Below are positions 8,390-17,112 of a stretch of DNA of 64,000 nucleotides, one piece after another. Source of the stretch: Rossellomorea vietnamensis. GTDB lineage: Bacteria > Bacillota > Bacilli > Bacillales > Bacillaceae_B. Each line of letters begins with the position of its first letter. Within the stretch, counting starts at the first letter, position 1. The stretch lies in contig NZ_CP104558.1 in the NCBI RefSeq assembly GCF_025398035.1, positions 3,544,001 to 3,608,000 of the forward strand, written 5' to 3'. Below the pieces are notes generated by a model. That model was given only the letters and a program-made list of their open reading frames with translations, did no database searches and had not been told where the DNA came from. The translations under genes were made by a program, and so were the position numbers.

Positions 8390-10351
8390 ATGTTTGATTT
8401 TATTAAGGATAATCTGATCCTCAACGATCCGTTGATTCTGGGAGCCAACATTTCGATCGTTTTCACCGTTATCGGAATCGTTGCAGTCCTCACTTATTTT
8501 AAAAAGTGGAAATGGTTGTGGAACGACTGGATCACAAGCGTTGATCATAAAAAAATCGGGATTATGTATATCCTGGCTGCACTTGTCATGCTCTTCCGCG
8601 GAGGGGTCGATGCACTTTTGATGAGGGCACAATTGACAGTGCCGAATAACTCATTTTTAACATCCGAGCACTACAATGAAATCTTTACGACTCACGGTAC
8701 GATCATGATCCTGTTCATGGCGATGCCGTTCTTACTTGGATTGATGAACGTGGTCGTTCCTTTGCAGATCGGTGCAAGGGACGTAGCCTTCCCTTATTTG
8801 AATAACCTGAGTTTCTGGTCATTCATGTTCGGGGCAATCCTTTTCAATATTTCATTCGTATTCGGTGGTTCACCGAATGCTGGTTGGACGAACTACGCAC
8901 CGCTTGCAATTGAAGGTAGTCCTGGACCGGGTATCAACTATTACCTGCTGGGCTTACAGATATCGGGGATTGGTACGTTACTGACGGGGATTAACTTTGT
9001 CGTCACCATCATCAAGATGCGTGCGCCTGGCATGACGCTTCTTCGCATGCCGATGTTCACATGGACGACGTTGATCACGGCTTTCATCATCGTGTTTGCT
9101 TTCCCGATTTTGACTGTCACACTGGCTCTGATGACATTTGATCGTCTTTTCGGTTCCCACTTCTTCACGCTTACGAGTGGTGGAGACCCGATGCTATGGT
9201 CAAACCTTTTCTGGCTGTGGGGACATCCGGAAGTATATATCGTTATATTGCCGGCTTTCGGTATTTTCTCAGAAATCATTGCTACGTTTGCAAGAAAAAC
9301 ACTATTTGGTTATAAATCTATGATTATCTCACTTGTTGCGATTTCTGGACTAAGCTTCGTCGTATGGGTCCATCACTTCTTTACAATGGGTGGAAGCGCG
9401 GCAGTGAACAGTGTATTCTCGATTTCAACGATGGCGATTGCCATACCGACTGGAATCAAGATATTCAACTGGCTGGGTACGTTATTTAAAGGTAAGATCG
9501 AATTTACGGTCCCGATGTTATGGTCTGTCGCGTTCATTCCGACATTCCTAATTGGTGGGGTAACAGGGGTTATGCTTGGAATGGCTGCGGCCGATTTCCA
9601 ATATCACAATAACTACTTCCTGGTTGCTCACTTCCATTACACGTTGATTGCCGGTGTTGTATTTGCCTGCTTCGCGGGTCTTGCATACTGGTATCCGAAG
9701 ATGTTTGGTCATAAGATGAATGAACGAATCGGACGATGGGCTTTCTGGTTCTTCTCCATCGGATTCAATCTATGTTTCTTACCGCAGTTCGTATTAGGAT
9801 TTGCAGGTATGCCAAGACGTGTATACACGTACGGTCCTGAAGATGGCTGGACGGCATTGAATGTGATCTCTTCTGTTGGTGCTTTCGGAATGGGAGTAGG
9901 ATTCATGGTGCTCGTTTATGGTATCTATTACAGCTACCGTTTTGCTGAGAGAGAAACAACAGGTGACGCGTGGGATGGACGTACCCTTGAATGGGCAACA
10001 AGTTCAGCCATTCCGCCTCATTACAACTTTGCACATGTACCTGAAGTGAAGAGTCATGATGCATTTTATGATATGAAGCAAGAAGGAAGAAAGATGGTTC
10101 CTGACAACTTTGAATACCAACCAATTCACATGCCAAGCAATGCAGGCACACCTTTCATTATGTCCGGACTGTTCTTCGTTGCAGGATTTGGTTTAGTATT
10201 TGAACTGTTCTGGATGGCCATAGCAGCACTTGTGGGGATCTTCGGATGCATGGCATTCCGTTCAATGATGTCACACAAGCAGGATGAAGGTTATTATGTA
10301 AGTGTGGAAGAAATAGAAAAGACTGAAAATCCGTATAAGAGGGAGGCGTGA
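8390..10351 (+). CDS. qoxB: cytochrome aa3 quinol oxidase subunit I
   Basis: This 653-residue polytopic membrane protein is the catalytic subunit. It carries the heme-copper signature with THGTIM (low-spin heme His), WGHPEVYI (CuB His and cross-linked Tyr), VWVHHFF (CuB His pair) and HFHYTLI (heme a3 and low-spin His). It reduces O2 to water and pumps protons. An AGGAGG site lies upstream of the ATG, 16 bp after qoxA. The C-terminus overlaps the spacer of qoxC, consistent with translational coupling. Confidence 0.96.
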   Translation: MFDFIKDNLILNDPLILGANISIVFTVIGIVAVLTYFKKWKWLWNDWITSVDHKKIGIMYILAALVMLFRGGVDALLMRAQLTVPNNSFLTSEHYNEIFTTHGTIMILFMAMPFLLGLMNVVVPLQIGARDVAFPYLNNLSFWSFMFGAILFNISFVFGGSPNAGWTNYAPLAIEGSPGPGINYYLLGLQISGIGTLLTGINFVVTIIKMRAPGMTLLRMPMFTWTTLITAFIIVFAFPILTVTLALMTFDRLFGSHFFTLTSGGDPMLWSNLFWLWGHPEVYIVILPAFGIFSEIIATFARKTLFGYKSMIISLVAISGLSFVVWVHHFFTMGGSAAVNSVFSISTMAIAIPTGIKIFNWLGTLFKGKIEFTVPMLWSVAFIPTFLIGGVTGVMLGMAAADFQYHNNYFLVAHFHYTLIAGVVFACFAGLAYWYPKMFGHKMNERIGRWAFWFFSIGFNLCFLPQFVLGFAGMPRRVYTYGPEDGWTALNVISSVGAFGMGVGFMVLVYGIYYSYRFAERETTGDAWDGRTLEWATSSAIPPHYNFAHVPEVKSHDAFYDMKQEGRKMVPDNFEYQPIHMPSNAGTPFIMSGLFFVAGFGLVFELFWMAIAALVGIFGCMAFRSMMSHKQDEGYYVSVEEIEKTENPYKREA

Positions 10352-10353
10352 GC

Positions 10354-10965
10354 ATGGCACATAGTACGAATATAGATCCAAACACGCCACTTGAATATCA
10401 ATCCGATATCGGTAAACTGAACATCTTCGGATTCTGGGTTTTCCTTGGTGCGGAAATCGCATTGTTCGCCACGATCTTCGCAACGTTCTTCGCTCTGAAG
10501 GCAGGCACCATGGGTGGCCCGCTTCCAAGTGAAGTGTTTGATATGAAGAATACGATCATCATGACGCTGTTGCTGTTAATCAGTAGTTTCACGTCTGGTC
10601 TATCAATAAATGAATTAAGAAAACGTAATGTCAAATCCATGATGGTTTGGCTGGTCATCACATTATTATTTGGACTCGGATTCCTTTACATGGAAATCAC
10701 CGAATTCATTCATCTGGTCCATGAAGGAGCTGCCATGGGCACGAACGCATTCTGGTCATCCTTCTATTTACTGACCGGGACTCATGGTCTCCACGTATCA
10801 GTGGGTATCCTGTGGATCCTTCTCGTCATGTTCCAGGTGAAGCAACGCGGATTGAATCCTGATACCGCTAAAAAACTATTTGTATCAAGCTTGTACTGGC
10901 ACTTCCTGGACTTTGTCTGGATCTTCGTGTTCACAAGCGTGTACTTACTAGGGATGGTGGGATAA
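10354..10965 (+). CDS. qoxC: cytochrome aa3 quinol oxidase subunit III
   Basis: This 203-residue five-helix subunit III has FWVFLGAEIALFATIFATFF near the N-terminus and a later GTHGLHVSVGILW motif, both typical of the family. The frame also opens at a GTG at 10348, but GGGAGG at 10341-10346 is correctly spaced for the ATG at 10354. It starts 2 bp after the qoxB stop and overlaps qoxD by 1 bp. Confidence 0.94.
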   Translation: MAHSTNIDPNTPLEYQSDIGKLNIFGFWVFLGAEIALFATIFATFFALKAGTMGGPLPSEVFDMKNTIIMTLLLLISSFTSGLSINELRKRNVKSMMVWLVITLLFGLGFLYMEITEFIHLVHEGAAMGTNAFWSSFYLLTGTHGLHVSVGILWILLVMFQVKQRGLNPDTAKKLFVSSLYWHFLDFVWIFVFTSVYLLGMVG

Positions 10966-11261
10966 TGTCACAACATTCGAATCATAGTGGATTACCTTGG
11001 ACTCAGATCATTGGATTTATCTTATCGATTGCGTTGACGTTCTTAGCCGTCTGGTTTGGACTGTATACGAATATGGCATATGAACTGATCGTAGCGATCG
11101 TATTCGTCCTGGCCTTCATACAGGCTGCCATCCAGCTCTTCATGTTCATGCACGTAACGGAAGGTGAAGGCAGATGGCAGGTAGGTAAGATGATGTCGGC
11201 GGCATTTATCGCGATTGTCATCGTGGCCGGATCTGTCTGGGTATTGAGCAGTATGCATTAA
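10965..11261 (+). CDS. qoxD: cytochrome aa3 quinol oxidase subunit IV
   Basis: This small membrane subunit of 98 residues has three predicted helices, including the AFIQAAIQLFMFMHVTEGEG segment typical of subunit IV (COX4_pro). The start codon overlaps the qoxC stop (TAATG). It stabilises the oxidase complex and is the last gene before the terminator. Confidence 0.93.
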   Translation: MSQHSNHSGLPWTQIIGFILSIALTFLAVWFGLYTNMAYELIVAIVFVLAFIQAAIQLFMFMHVTEGEGRWQVGKMMSAAFIAIVIVAGSVWVLSSMH

Positions 11262-11266
11262 AATAG

Positions 11267-11304
11267 AAAAGAAGCTGTTGGGATTCCAGCAGCTTCTTTT
11301 TTTG
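11267..11304. terminator. bidirectional terminator between qoxD and the VOC gene
   Basis: An AAAAGAAGCTG stem with its exact complement is flanked by A and T runs. It lies between two convergent genes, so it probably serves both. Confidence 0.85.
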
Positions 11305-11309
11305 CATTG

Positions 11310-11732
11310 TTACATATCCTGACCTTCGTAATTAAACTGCCATTGAATGCCGAATTTATCGGTGACCTGACCGTACAGCTTGCTCCAGAAAGTTTCCTGA
11401 AGCTCCATGTCCACCTTACCGCCTTCTTTCAACTTGTGGAAACGGGCCATCAGTTTTTCAGGGTCATCGCTTACGATGGCAAGGGTAATGTTGTTTCCTT
11501 CTACAAAAGGCATATTTGGAAAAACATCGGAAAACATGACATGACTGCCGTCGATGGTGAGTCGTGTATGTAGGACCAGATCTTTTGCTTCTTCGGGCAG
11601 GGGATAGTCAGGATGCGGGGGTGCTTCAGCGAACGTCATGATCTGTGGTGGTTCGGTTTCAAATACTTCTGCATAATACTCTGCGGCAGCCCGGCAATTG
11701 CCGTTGAAATTCAGGTAAACATTGACCGACAT
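11310..11732 (-). CDS. VOC-fold protein, PhnB/glyoxalase-like
   Basis: This 140-residue protein has the VOC fold of the PhnB-type subgroup (VNVYLNFNGNCRAAAEYYAEVF at the start, GSHVMFSDVFP in the middle, QETFWSKLYGQVTDKFGIQW near the end). Such proteins are often annotated as glyoxalase-like; the substrate is unknown. The frame extends upstream to 11792, but TAGGAGTG places the ATG at 11732 at good spacing, so 11732 is chosen. Confidence 0.85.
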   Translation of the reverse strand: MSVNVYLNFNGNCRAAAEYYAEVFETEPPQIMTFAEAPPHPDYPLPEEAKDLVLHTRLTIDGSHVMFSDVFPNMPFVEGNNITLAIVSDDPEKLMARFHKLKEGGKVDMELQETFWSKLYGQVTDKFGIQWQFNYEGQDM

Positions 11733-11835
11733 ATACATCACTCCTAAAATTGAGTTGGGTATTCTTCTGTATTTTACCATCTTTGTAGGCATATGAAATA
11801 ATAAAAATTTGAAAAGTCAAAAAAATAAAACCGCT

Positions 11836-11868
11836 AAAAACCCCTTCCTGCCAACTGGCGAAAGGGGC
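11836..11868 (-). terminator. terminator of the 11882 gene
   Basis: Read on the minus strand, a CCCCTT-AAGGGG stem with an inner GCC-GGC pair is followed by TTTTT. Confidence 0.75.
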
Positions 11869-11881
11869 TTTCCGAATTGGA

Positions 11882-12247
11882 TCAAGCTTTTAATTCTCTC
11901 AGGATATTGATGCCAAACAACAGTATACCAACTGTCGTCAAGACCCCGCCTGTAGCAATGACCGGGACGACTGCTTCATTCCCAAGTACAAACAAGAATA
12001 ATCCGATCATCATCAACGGCAAACCGACATTATGGAGCCAGAAGTGGGCTTTGGCCAGTTTCGTGGTTGATACAGCCGGGAATAAGTGATAAATGAGACC
12101 TGCAAGCGTCAGTGCTGTCCAGCCTAATAAGTTAATGTGAACGTGAACCGGGGTCAGGGTGTAGTCATGGACCATGGACATATACAGTCCGATACATACA
12201 CCGATCATAAAGTAGACGACAGAAATTTTAATCAGTTTGATCCCCAT
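11882..12247 (-). CDS. small four-helix membrane protein resembling part of heme-copper oxidase subunit I
   Basis: This 121-residue protein has four predicted transmembrane helices. It contains VHVHINLLGW and LIYHLFP, then KAHFWLHNVGLP, histidines in helices that resemble a piece of the heme-copper/nitric-oxide-reductase subunit I fold. Proteins of this size and pattern occur as stand-alone genes in Bacillaceae, but I know of no assigned function. A GGAGGAGG site precedes the ATG. It lies between the Qox operon and aspartase, with its own terminator. Confidence 0.7.
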   Translation of the reverse strand: MGIKLIKISVVYFMIGVCIGLYMSMVHDYTLTPVHVHINLLGWTALTLAGLIYHLFPAVSTTKLAKAHFWLHNVGLPLMMIGLFLFVLGNEAVVPVIATGGVLTTVGILLFGINILRELKA

Positions 12248-12375
12248 ACGAATCCTCCTCCTTCACTGGTAATATATGAGTATTTAGACCCGTGTAGAAC
12301 GTTCTGTCATGGTGAGATGACAATAAGTTTAACGCATCCGTTTTCTGAAAAAACGGGAAGATCATTTAAACATTC

Positions 12376-12389
12376 TGAAAGCGCTTTTT
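12376..12389 (+). promoter_or_regulatory. cre-like site upstream of aspA
   Basis: TGAAAGCGCTTTTT matches the catabolite response element TGWAARCGYTWNCW at 13 of 14 positions. It suggests CcpA control of the downstream aspartase gene, about 110 bp away. Confidence 0.5.
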
Positions 12390-12437
12390 TGAAATTTTTG
12401 AAATTAATGGTTTTGCCCCTAAAACGTTGCCTACTCC

Positions 12438-12469
12438 CTCTCTAATTGATAGAATCATCAATTAGAGAG
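12438..12469 (+). promoter_or_regulatory. 13-bp inverted repeat in the aspA leader
   Basis: CTCTCTAATTGAT (12438-12450) and its exact complement (12457-12469) are separated by six bases. The repeat ends 13 bp before the aspA ribosome site. It could be a repressor operator or an RNA hairpin that controls translation or stability; no T tract follows, so it is not a terminator. Confidence 0.6.
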
Positions 12470-12495
12470 ACAATCCAAATATGGGGAGTAGAGAA

Positions 12496-13926
12496 ATGAT
12501 AAACGTCACTAGTGGATTTAGAATAGAGAAAGATTTCCTCGGGGAAAAAGAAGTACCCCAAGATGTATACTATGGAATACAAACGCTAAGGGCCGTGGAA
12601 AACTTCCCGGTCACTGGTTATAAAATTCATAAAGAAATGATCGATGCCCTGGCAGTGGTAAAGAAAGCGGCGGCACTTGCGAACATGGAGACGACGCGTC
12701 TTTATGACGGAATCGGCCAAGCCATCGTGCAGGCATCCGATGAGATACTTGAAGGCAAGCTTCATGAATTCTTCATCGTGGATCCGATCCAGGGAGGGGC
12801 TGGTACGTCGATCAACATGAACGCCAATGAGGTCATTGCGAATCGTGCCCTGGAACTCATGTCCCACCGTAAAGGGGAATATGGGAAGGTGAGCCCGAAC
12901 AGCCATGTGAATATGTCTCAGTCAACCAATGACGTATTCCCGACGGTCATCCATATTTCCACTTTGAAATTACTGGAGAAGCTATTGGATACGATGGAAC
13001 ATATGCTGAAAGCCTTCAGACAGAAAGCCCAGGAGTTCGATCCCATCATTAAAATGGGACGTACCCACCTGCAGGATGCGGTACCGATTCGCCTCGGGCA
13101 GGAGTTTGAAGCATACAGCAGAGTAGTGGAACGGGATATCAAGCGGATCGGACGCACCCGTGAACATCTCTACGAAGTGAATATGGGGGCAACTGCAGTA
13201 GGAACCGGCTTGAATGCGGATCCTGTTTATATCAAGAGTGTCGTCAAGCACCTTGCAGATATCAGCGGATTACCATTGACAGGGGCAGAACATTTGGTAG
13301 ACGCTACACAAAACACCGACGCTTACACTGAAGTTTCAGCAGCACTGAAGGTATGTATGACCAATATGTCCAAGATCGCCAATGATCTTCGTATGATGGC
13401 TTCCGGACCACGGGCCGGACTTGGTGAAATTTCACTGCCGGCAAGACAGCCCGGCTCTTCCATCATGCCGGGTAAAGTGAATCCGGTCATGCCGGAACTG
13501 ATCAATCAAGTAGCCTTCCAGGTGATGGGGAATGATCAGACCATCTCATTGGCATCGGAAGCCGGTCAGCTTGAATTGAACGTAATGGAGCCTGTGCTCG
13601 TATTCAATCTCCTTCAATCCATCAGCATCATGAACAATGCGTTCAGAAGCTTTACGGACAACTGTCTTGTCGGTATCGAAGCAAATGAGACGCGAATGAA
13701 AGAGTATGTGGAAAACAGCGTAGGGATCATCACGGCGGTCAATCCTCACCTGGGATATGAAGTCGTATCTCGGATCGCCAGGGAAGCGATCCTGAAAGGG
13801 AAGTCTGTGAGAGAGCTTTGTCTCGAATATGATGTTCTGACAGAGGAAGAGCTTGACCTGATCTTGAACCCTTATGAAATGACGAACCCGGGGATTGCTG
13901 GTCGAGTGCTGTTTGATCGGGAATAA
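12496..13926 (+). CDS. aspA: aspartate ammonia-lyase (aspartase)
   Basis: This 476-residue enzyme of the fumarase/aspartase superfamily converts L-aspartate to fumarate and ammonia in the cytoplasm. The signature loop GSSIMPGKVNP is intact, as are NMSQSTNDVFPT and GRTHLQDAVP. It closely resembles the B. subtilis ansB product throughout. An ATG at 12481 is in frame, but GGGGAG at 12483-12488 is ideally spaced for the ATG at 12496, so 12496 is preferred. No asparaginase gene precedes it, unlike the B. subtilis ansAB operon. A cre-like site and an inverted repeat lie upstream. Confidence 0.94.
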   Translation: MINVTSGFRIEKDFLGEKEVPQDVYYGIQTLRAVENFPVTGYKIHKEMIDALAVVKKAAALANMETTRLYDGIGQAIVQASDEILEGKLHEFFIVDPIQGGAGTSINMNANEVIANRALELMSHRKGEYGKVSPNSHVNMSQSTNDVFPTVIHISTLKLLEKLLDTMEHMLKAFRQKAQEFDPIIKMGRTHLQDAVPIRLGQEFEAYSRVVERDIKRIGRTREHLYEVNMGATAVGTGLNADPVYIKSVVKHLADISGLPLTGAEHLVDATQNTDAYTEVSAALKVCMTNMSKIANDLRMMASGPRAGLGEISLPARQPGSSIMPGKVNPVMPELINQVAFQVMGNDQTISLASEAGQLELNVMEPVLVFNLLQSISIMNNAFRSFTDNCLVGIEANETRMKEYVENSVGIITAVNPHLGYEVVSRIAREAILKGKSVRELCLEYDVLTEEELDLILNPYEMTNPGIAGRVLFDRE

Positions 13927-13934
13927 GAATATGA

Positions 13935-13969
13935 AAAACGTTCCGTTATGAATGACGGAGCGTTTTTTT
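13935..13969 (+). terminator. terminator of aspA
   Basis: A stem AAAACG-TTCCGT with ACGGA-CGTTTT ends in seven T. Confidence 0.88.
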
Positions 13970-14259
13970 GTATATCTACCATTTCTGCCCCCAGTTGGGA
14001 TAATAGAATAGGTTAAAGGGAGTGGGTGCTTATTCCTGTTTTCTGAAAAAGTGGGGCTATTTAAACAGAATCTTGCGAATGCCAATGCGGAATATAGGTA
14101 TATGGACTGTGATTACCAAGGCTTACGTCATAAGAAAACCCCAATTTCACACGGATTATTTCTTAGTATAATAGGAGTAGAAAACAATATCGCTATAATA
14201 AAAGATAAAGCGTGAGACCTGTTATGTACTTTCTACTACGGCATCCTGGAGGTTGAGTC
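13970..14259. other. intergenic region before the XRE/TPR regulator
   Basis: No gene is visible. Two TATAAT sequences (14167-14172 and 14194-14199) could be -10 boxes for the 14260 gene, but neither has a good -35 partner. An AT-rich stretch fills the rest. Confidence 0.4.
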
Positions 14260-15222
14260 ATGAACATTGGGGAATGTATGAAATACTACCGAATCTTTAA
14301 GGGGATGACCCAGAAACAAGTGGGCGATGGCATTTGTACCCCGGGACATATTAGTAAGATTGAAAGCGGTCACCTGCATGTTACGAAAGATAAGCTGGAT
14401 CTCTTTAATCAAAGATTGGGGATCAATATTGAACATGAACGAAATGCGTATCAGAAGTTACAGACCGAATTGGGGAAGTGGTACGAGGCCATGATCAAGC
14501 GGATTCATGGGAAAGTGGAATTATTGAAAGAGACGATAGAGCAGAATCCCCTCGTGAAGATTGAAACACTGAACGGTACCTATAAGCTCCTCAAAGCCCG
14601 CTATCTTATGGGGAAGGGTGACGTTCAGGAAGCGGCCTTTCTTTTAAACCAACTTTCAACTAAACGCTTGTCCTATTATATGAGAGAGTATGATCATCAC
14701 TTATACTACCATATAAAAGGAATATTCGAGCTATTAAAAGGTGACGCCAAAGCCTCAATCGACGTTTTACAAAAAATTGACGCAAAGGTATACACCAATT
14801 TCGAATATCACTACCACATGGCTCTTGCCCATCAACAATTGGATCAACATGAGGCGGCCATCCATCATGGTGGGATTTCCCTCCATCATTTTAAAGAAAC
14901 GTTGAATTTCACCCGCTGCATTGATGCTGCGACGGTTCAACTGGTCTCGGAAGCGAAGAAAGGGAAAGAGAACCTTGAACAATTAGAAGTTAAACATAGA
15001 GATTGGCTTGAGCATTGTGATCATCTTCATGATTATCGAAGAAAAGCGATCCTTTATATGAATCTGGGGAATGTGTATCGTGATGTGAGGAATGATAGGA
15101 AGGCAAAAGAAGCCTTTCAAACGGCGGATAGTTTACTGAAGCATGGTGTCCCGGCACATGGGGAAGACAGTTTGTTGTTGAATCATGTATATAGGGCTAA
15201 CAGTGAGCTTCTTCCCGTATAA
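14260..15222 (+). CDS. XRE-family regulator with TPR-like C-terminal domain (RNPP-like)
   Basis: This 320-residue protein starts with a helix-turn-helix of the XRE type (GMTQKQVGDGICTPGHISKIESGH, about residues 15-38). The remaining roughly 250 residues are helical with repeated TPR-like spacing (ALAHQQLDQHEAAIHH, YMNLGNVYRDVRNDRKAKEAF). This layout is shared with quorum-sensing RNPP regulators such as PlcR, NprR and Rap-like proteins, which bind short signal peptides. No candidate propeptide gene lies next to it, because a terminator overlaps its stop codon. Its ligand and targets are unknown. GGAGG precedes the ATG. Confidence 0.8.
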   Translation: MNIGECMKYYRIFKGMTQKQVGDGICTPGHISKIESGHLHVTKDKLDLFNQRLGINIEHERNAYQKLQTELGKWYEAMIKRIHGKVELLKETIEQNPLVKIETLNGTYKLLKARYLMGKGDVQEAAFLLNQLSTKRLSYYMREYDHHLYYHIKGIFELLKGDAKASIDVLQKIDAKVYTNFEYHYHMALAHQQLDQHEAAIHHGGISLHHFKETLNFTRCIDAATVQLVSEAKKGKENLEQLEVKHRDWLEHCDHLHDYRRKAILYMNLGNVYRDVRNDRKAKEAFQTADSLLKHGVPAHGEDSLLLNHVYRANSELLPV

Positions 15223-15238
15223 AGGGAAGAAGCTTTTT
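15206..15238 (+). terminator. terminator overlapping the regulator's stop codon
   Basis: An 11-bp perfect stem AGCTTCTTCCC pairs with GGGAAGAAGCT, with the TAA stop in its 7-base loop and five T after it. It lies between convergent genes. Confidence 0.9.
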
Positions 15239-16622
15239 ACGTGTTTTCATTGGCGGCCGGGTAGAATTTCGTTTCGATTTTCTCATACTCCTCAAGGTTT
15301 TGGGTGAGCCGAGCAAGCTTATGGACTTCCTGCAGGAGAAAGCTCTTATCCAGCTCATAGATGACCTCTCTTTCTATATGATCAATCGTATTACAGGCGA
15401 ATTCCCACAGATCCTTATGCTTCGATGGTTGAATGGATTCTGCTAAAAGAGCCAATGCCCGCACGATTTCCGTTATAATTAAATGATTGTCTTTAGCGTA
15501 GTGTCGAATGTAACCGAATCCCCGGTAAAGATAATAGTCGAACGGTTCTGATTGGAGAATGACACGGATCCTTTTCTGGTGATCGATCAGATAGGGACTG
15601 AAGGATAATTGATCCTCCACCGTCAGCATCAGGTCCGCCATTTGGTGGATGGTGTTTGATGCGGTTTTGGGATCGTCATTTCCCAGTGATTTTATCGCCA
15701 CTTCCGCAAGTTTGTGGATCCCCATCTGCAGATCCTGGATTTCGGTCTCTTTATGCCCCATCTCAATGAATGAAAGGAATGAACCAGTGGAGATATGGTC
15801 AGTTTCCGGCCCCCACAGGCTCATCAGTTCATTCCCGGCGAGAACGAAATCTCCCACTTTGTAATGAAGCTTGAGGACAATGTTCTCTTCTTGTGCACGT
15901 TGGATCATCCCCTGAAAATCGACCAATTGTATATATCCCGACCCTCTGGACGTCACGTGAACGATATTCCTTTTCTCTTTCTCCATGATGTCCCCACTAT
16001 CCGCGGTACGGTGAGTTTCTAAGTCTTTCTTCAGAGTCTGGTTGATCATCACTTCGGAAACCTGCTTCATATTGTACGTAATATTATGGACCTGCATCCA
16101 CGTCGACGCATGGTTAATGAAAAAGATGAACGTTAGGGCTGAGAGGAACGCCAGTCCGATCGTCATGAGCGGGGCAGCAACAAACATTTCCTTCTTTGAA
16201 CTTCCGATAAAAAGGAAAAGGAGGAGTACGTACACGAAACTTCCGTTGAAAATGCCGAGGGCGTGCTGTGTTTGTTTATCCGAAATGAAATCCAACAGCA
16301 TCCTTGGTGAAAACTGGCCGCTGAACATCGTCAGCACGACGAGCAAGGAGTTAAGTGTAAAAGCGCTGAGTGTCAGAATGCCTCCTATGAGCGTGCTCAC
16401 CAGGATACGGGTGACGGATGCATCCATACTTAACAAATCAGACGTGTACTGTGACACTTCCAGAGAGAGATCTAAATAAAGGGTAACGGCAACCATGAGC
16501 AAGGACAGGCATATGTAAATAAAAGGCATATACCAAATGGTGAGCCTGATTTCATGCCTGCGCTGCCGCTTTGACATGAGAAAATATTTTCTGATGGATA
16601 ATGGAAGCATTTTTTTCAACAT
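15237..16622 (-). CDS. DUF2254 membrane protein
   Basis: This 461-residue protein has four predicted transmembrane helices in its first 190 residues, then a soluble helical region. The first half (TLIGGILTLSAFTLNSLLVVLTMFSGQFSPRML, described here in part) matches the DUF2254 family, which has no established function. It is monocistronic, with AAAGGA upstream of the ATG and a terminator shared with the convergent regulator gene. Confidence 0.82.
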   Translation of the reverse strand: MLKKMLPLSIRKYFLMSKRQRRHEIRLTIWYMPFIYICLSLLMVAVTLYLDLSLEVSQYTSDLLSMDASVTRILVSTLIGGILTLSAFTLNSLLVVLTMFSGQFSPRMLLDFISDKQTQHALGIFNGSFVYVLLLFLFIGSSKKEMFVAAPLMTIGLAFLSALTFIFFINHASTWMQVHNITYNMKQVSEVMINQTLKKDLETHRTADSGDIMEKEKRNIVHVTSRGSGYIQLVDFQGMIQRAQEENIVLKLHYKVGDFVLAGNELMSLWGPETDHISTGSFLSFIEMGHKETEIQDLQMGIHKLAEVAIKSLGNDDPKTASNTIHQMADLMLTVEDQLSFSPYLIDHQKRIRVILQSEPFDYYLYRGFGYIRHYAKDNHLIITEIVRALALLAESIQPSKHKDLWEFACNTIDHIEREVIYELDKSFLLQEVHKLARLTQNLEEYEKIETKFYPAANENT

Positions 16623-16799
16623 GATCGAAACGGTTCCTTTCTAGTAAATGGATATGGGTTAGTTTTCCCTCTCAAACACGGTTAAAACTTCCTTTATTCA
16701 AAAAGATTAGTAGAAAAGTGAATAATCTGGACTAAACCGATCGGAAATAAACCATCCTCATTTATTAGAAAGAATTTTTAAAAAATAACAAAAACTCTA

Positions 16800-16828
16800 T
16801 TGACGAAGGGGTGAATCCCCTATATAAT
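16800..16828 (+). promoter_or_regulatory. sigma-A promoter of the S-box operon
   Basis: TTGACG at 16800-16805 and TATAAT at 16823-16828 are separated by 17 bp, directly upstream of the SAM riboswitch. Confidence 0.85.
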
Positions 16829-16871
16829 CCAATTCATACTCAAATATCAAGTGAAAACATAACGTTATCTA

Positions 16872-17032
16872 TATCTCTTATCAAGAGCGGCGGAGGGATA
16901 GGCCCGATGAAGCCCGGCAACCTGCAGGATCAATCTGTAAAGGTGCCAATTCCTACAGATTCCATGTGGATCTGGAAGATAAGGGGAGGAGCATGATCAA
17001 TTAGCCCTCTTCTTACAAGAAGAGGGCTTTTC
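16872..17032 (+). promoter_or_regulatory. SAM-I (S-box) riboswitch with terminator
   Basis: The aptamer spans about 16872-16988 and shows the S-box core CTTATCAAGAG, the GGAGGGA and GGCCCGATGAAGCCCGGCAA elements, and a closing P1 helix (CTCTTATC with GATAAGGG). A 12-bp terminator stem (17003-17014 with 17017-17028) and T run follow. When S-adenosylmethionine is abundant the terminator forms and the downstream hom-aspartokinase genes are turned off. Confidence 0.95.
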
Positions 17033-17112
17033 TGCATACCCTCTTTCTTTCCACCACACCTTCAGACAGGAATCGTACGTGCAGGTCAAAACGGAAAAAA
17101 GGAGGCTGAATG

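Noticed and set aside
12137-12445. 102-residue plus-strand frame over the aspA upstream region
   Set aside because: It is antisense to the membrane protein gene at 11882 and crosses the regulatory region; no ribosome site.
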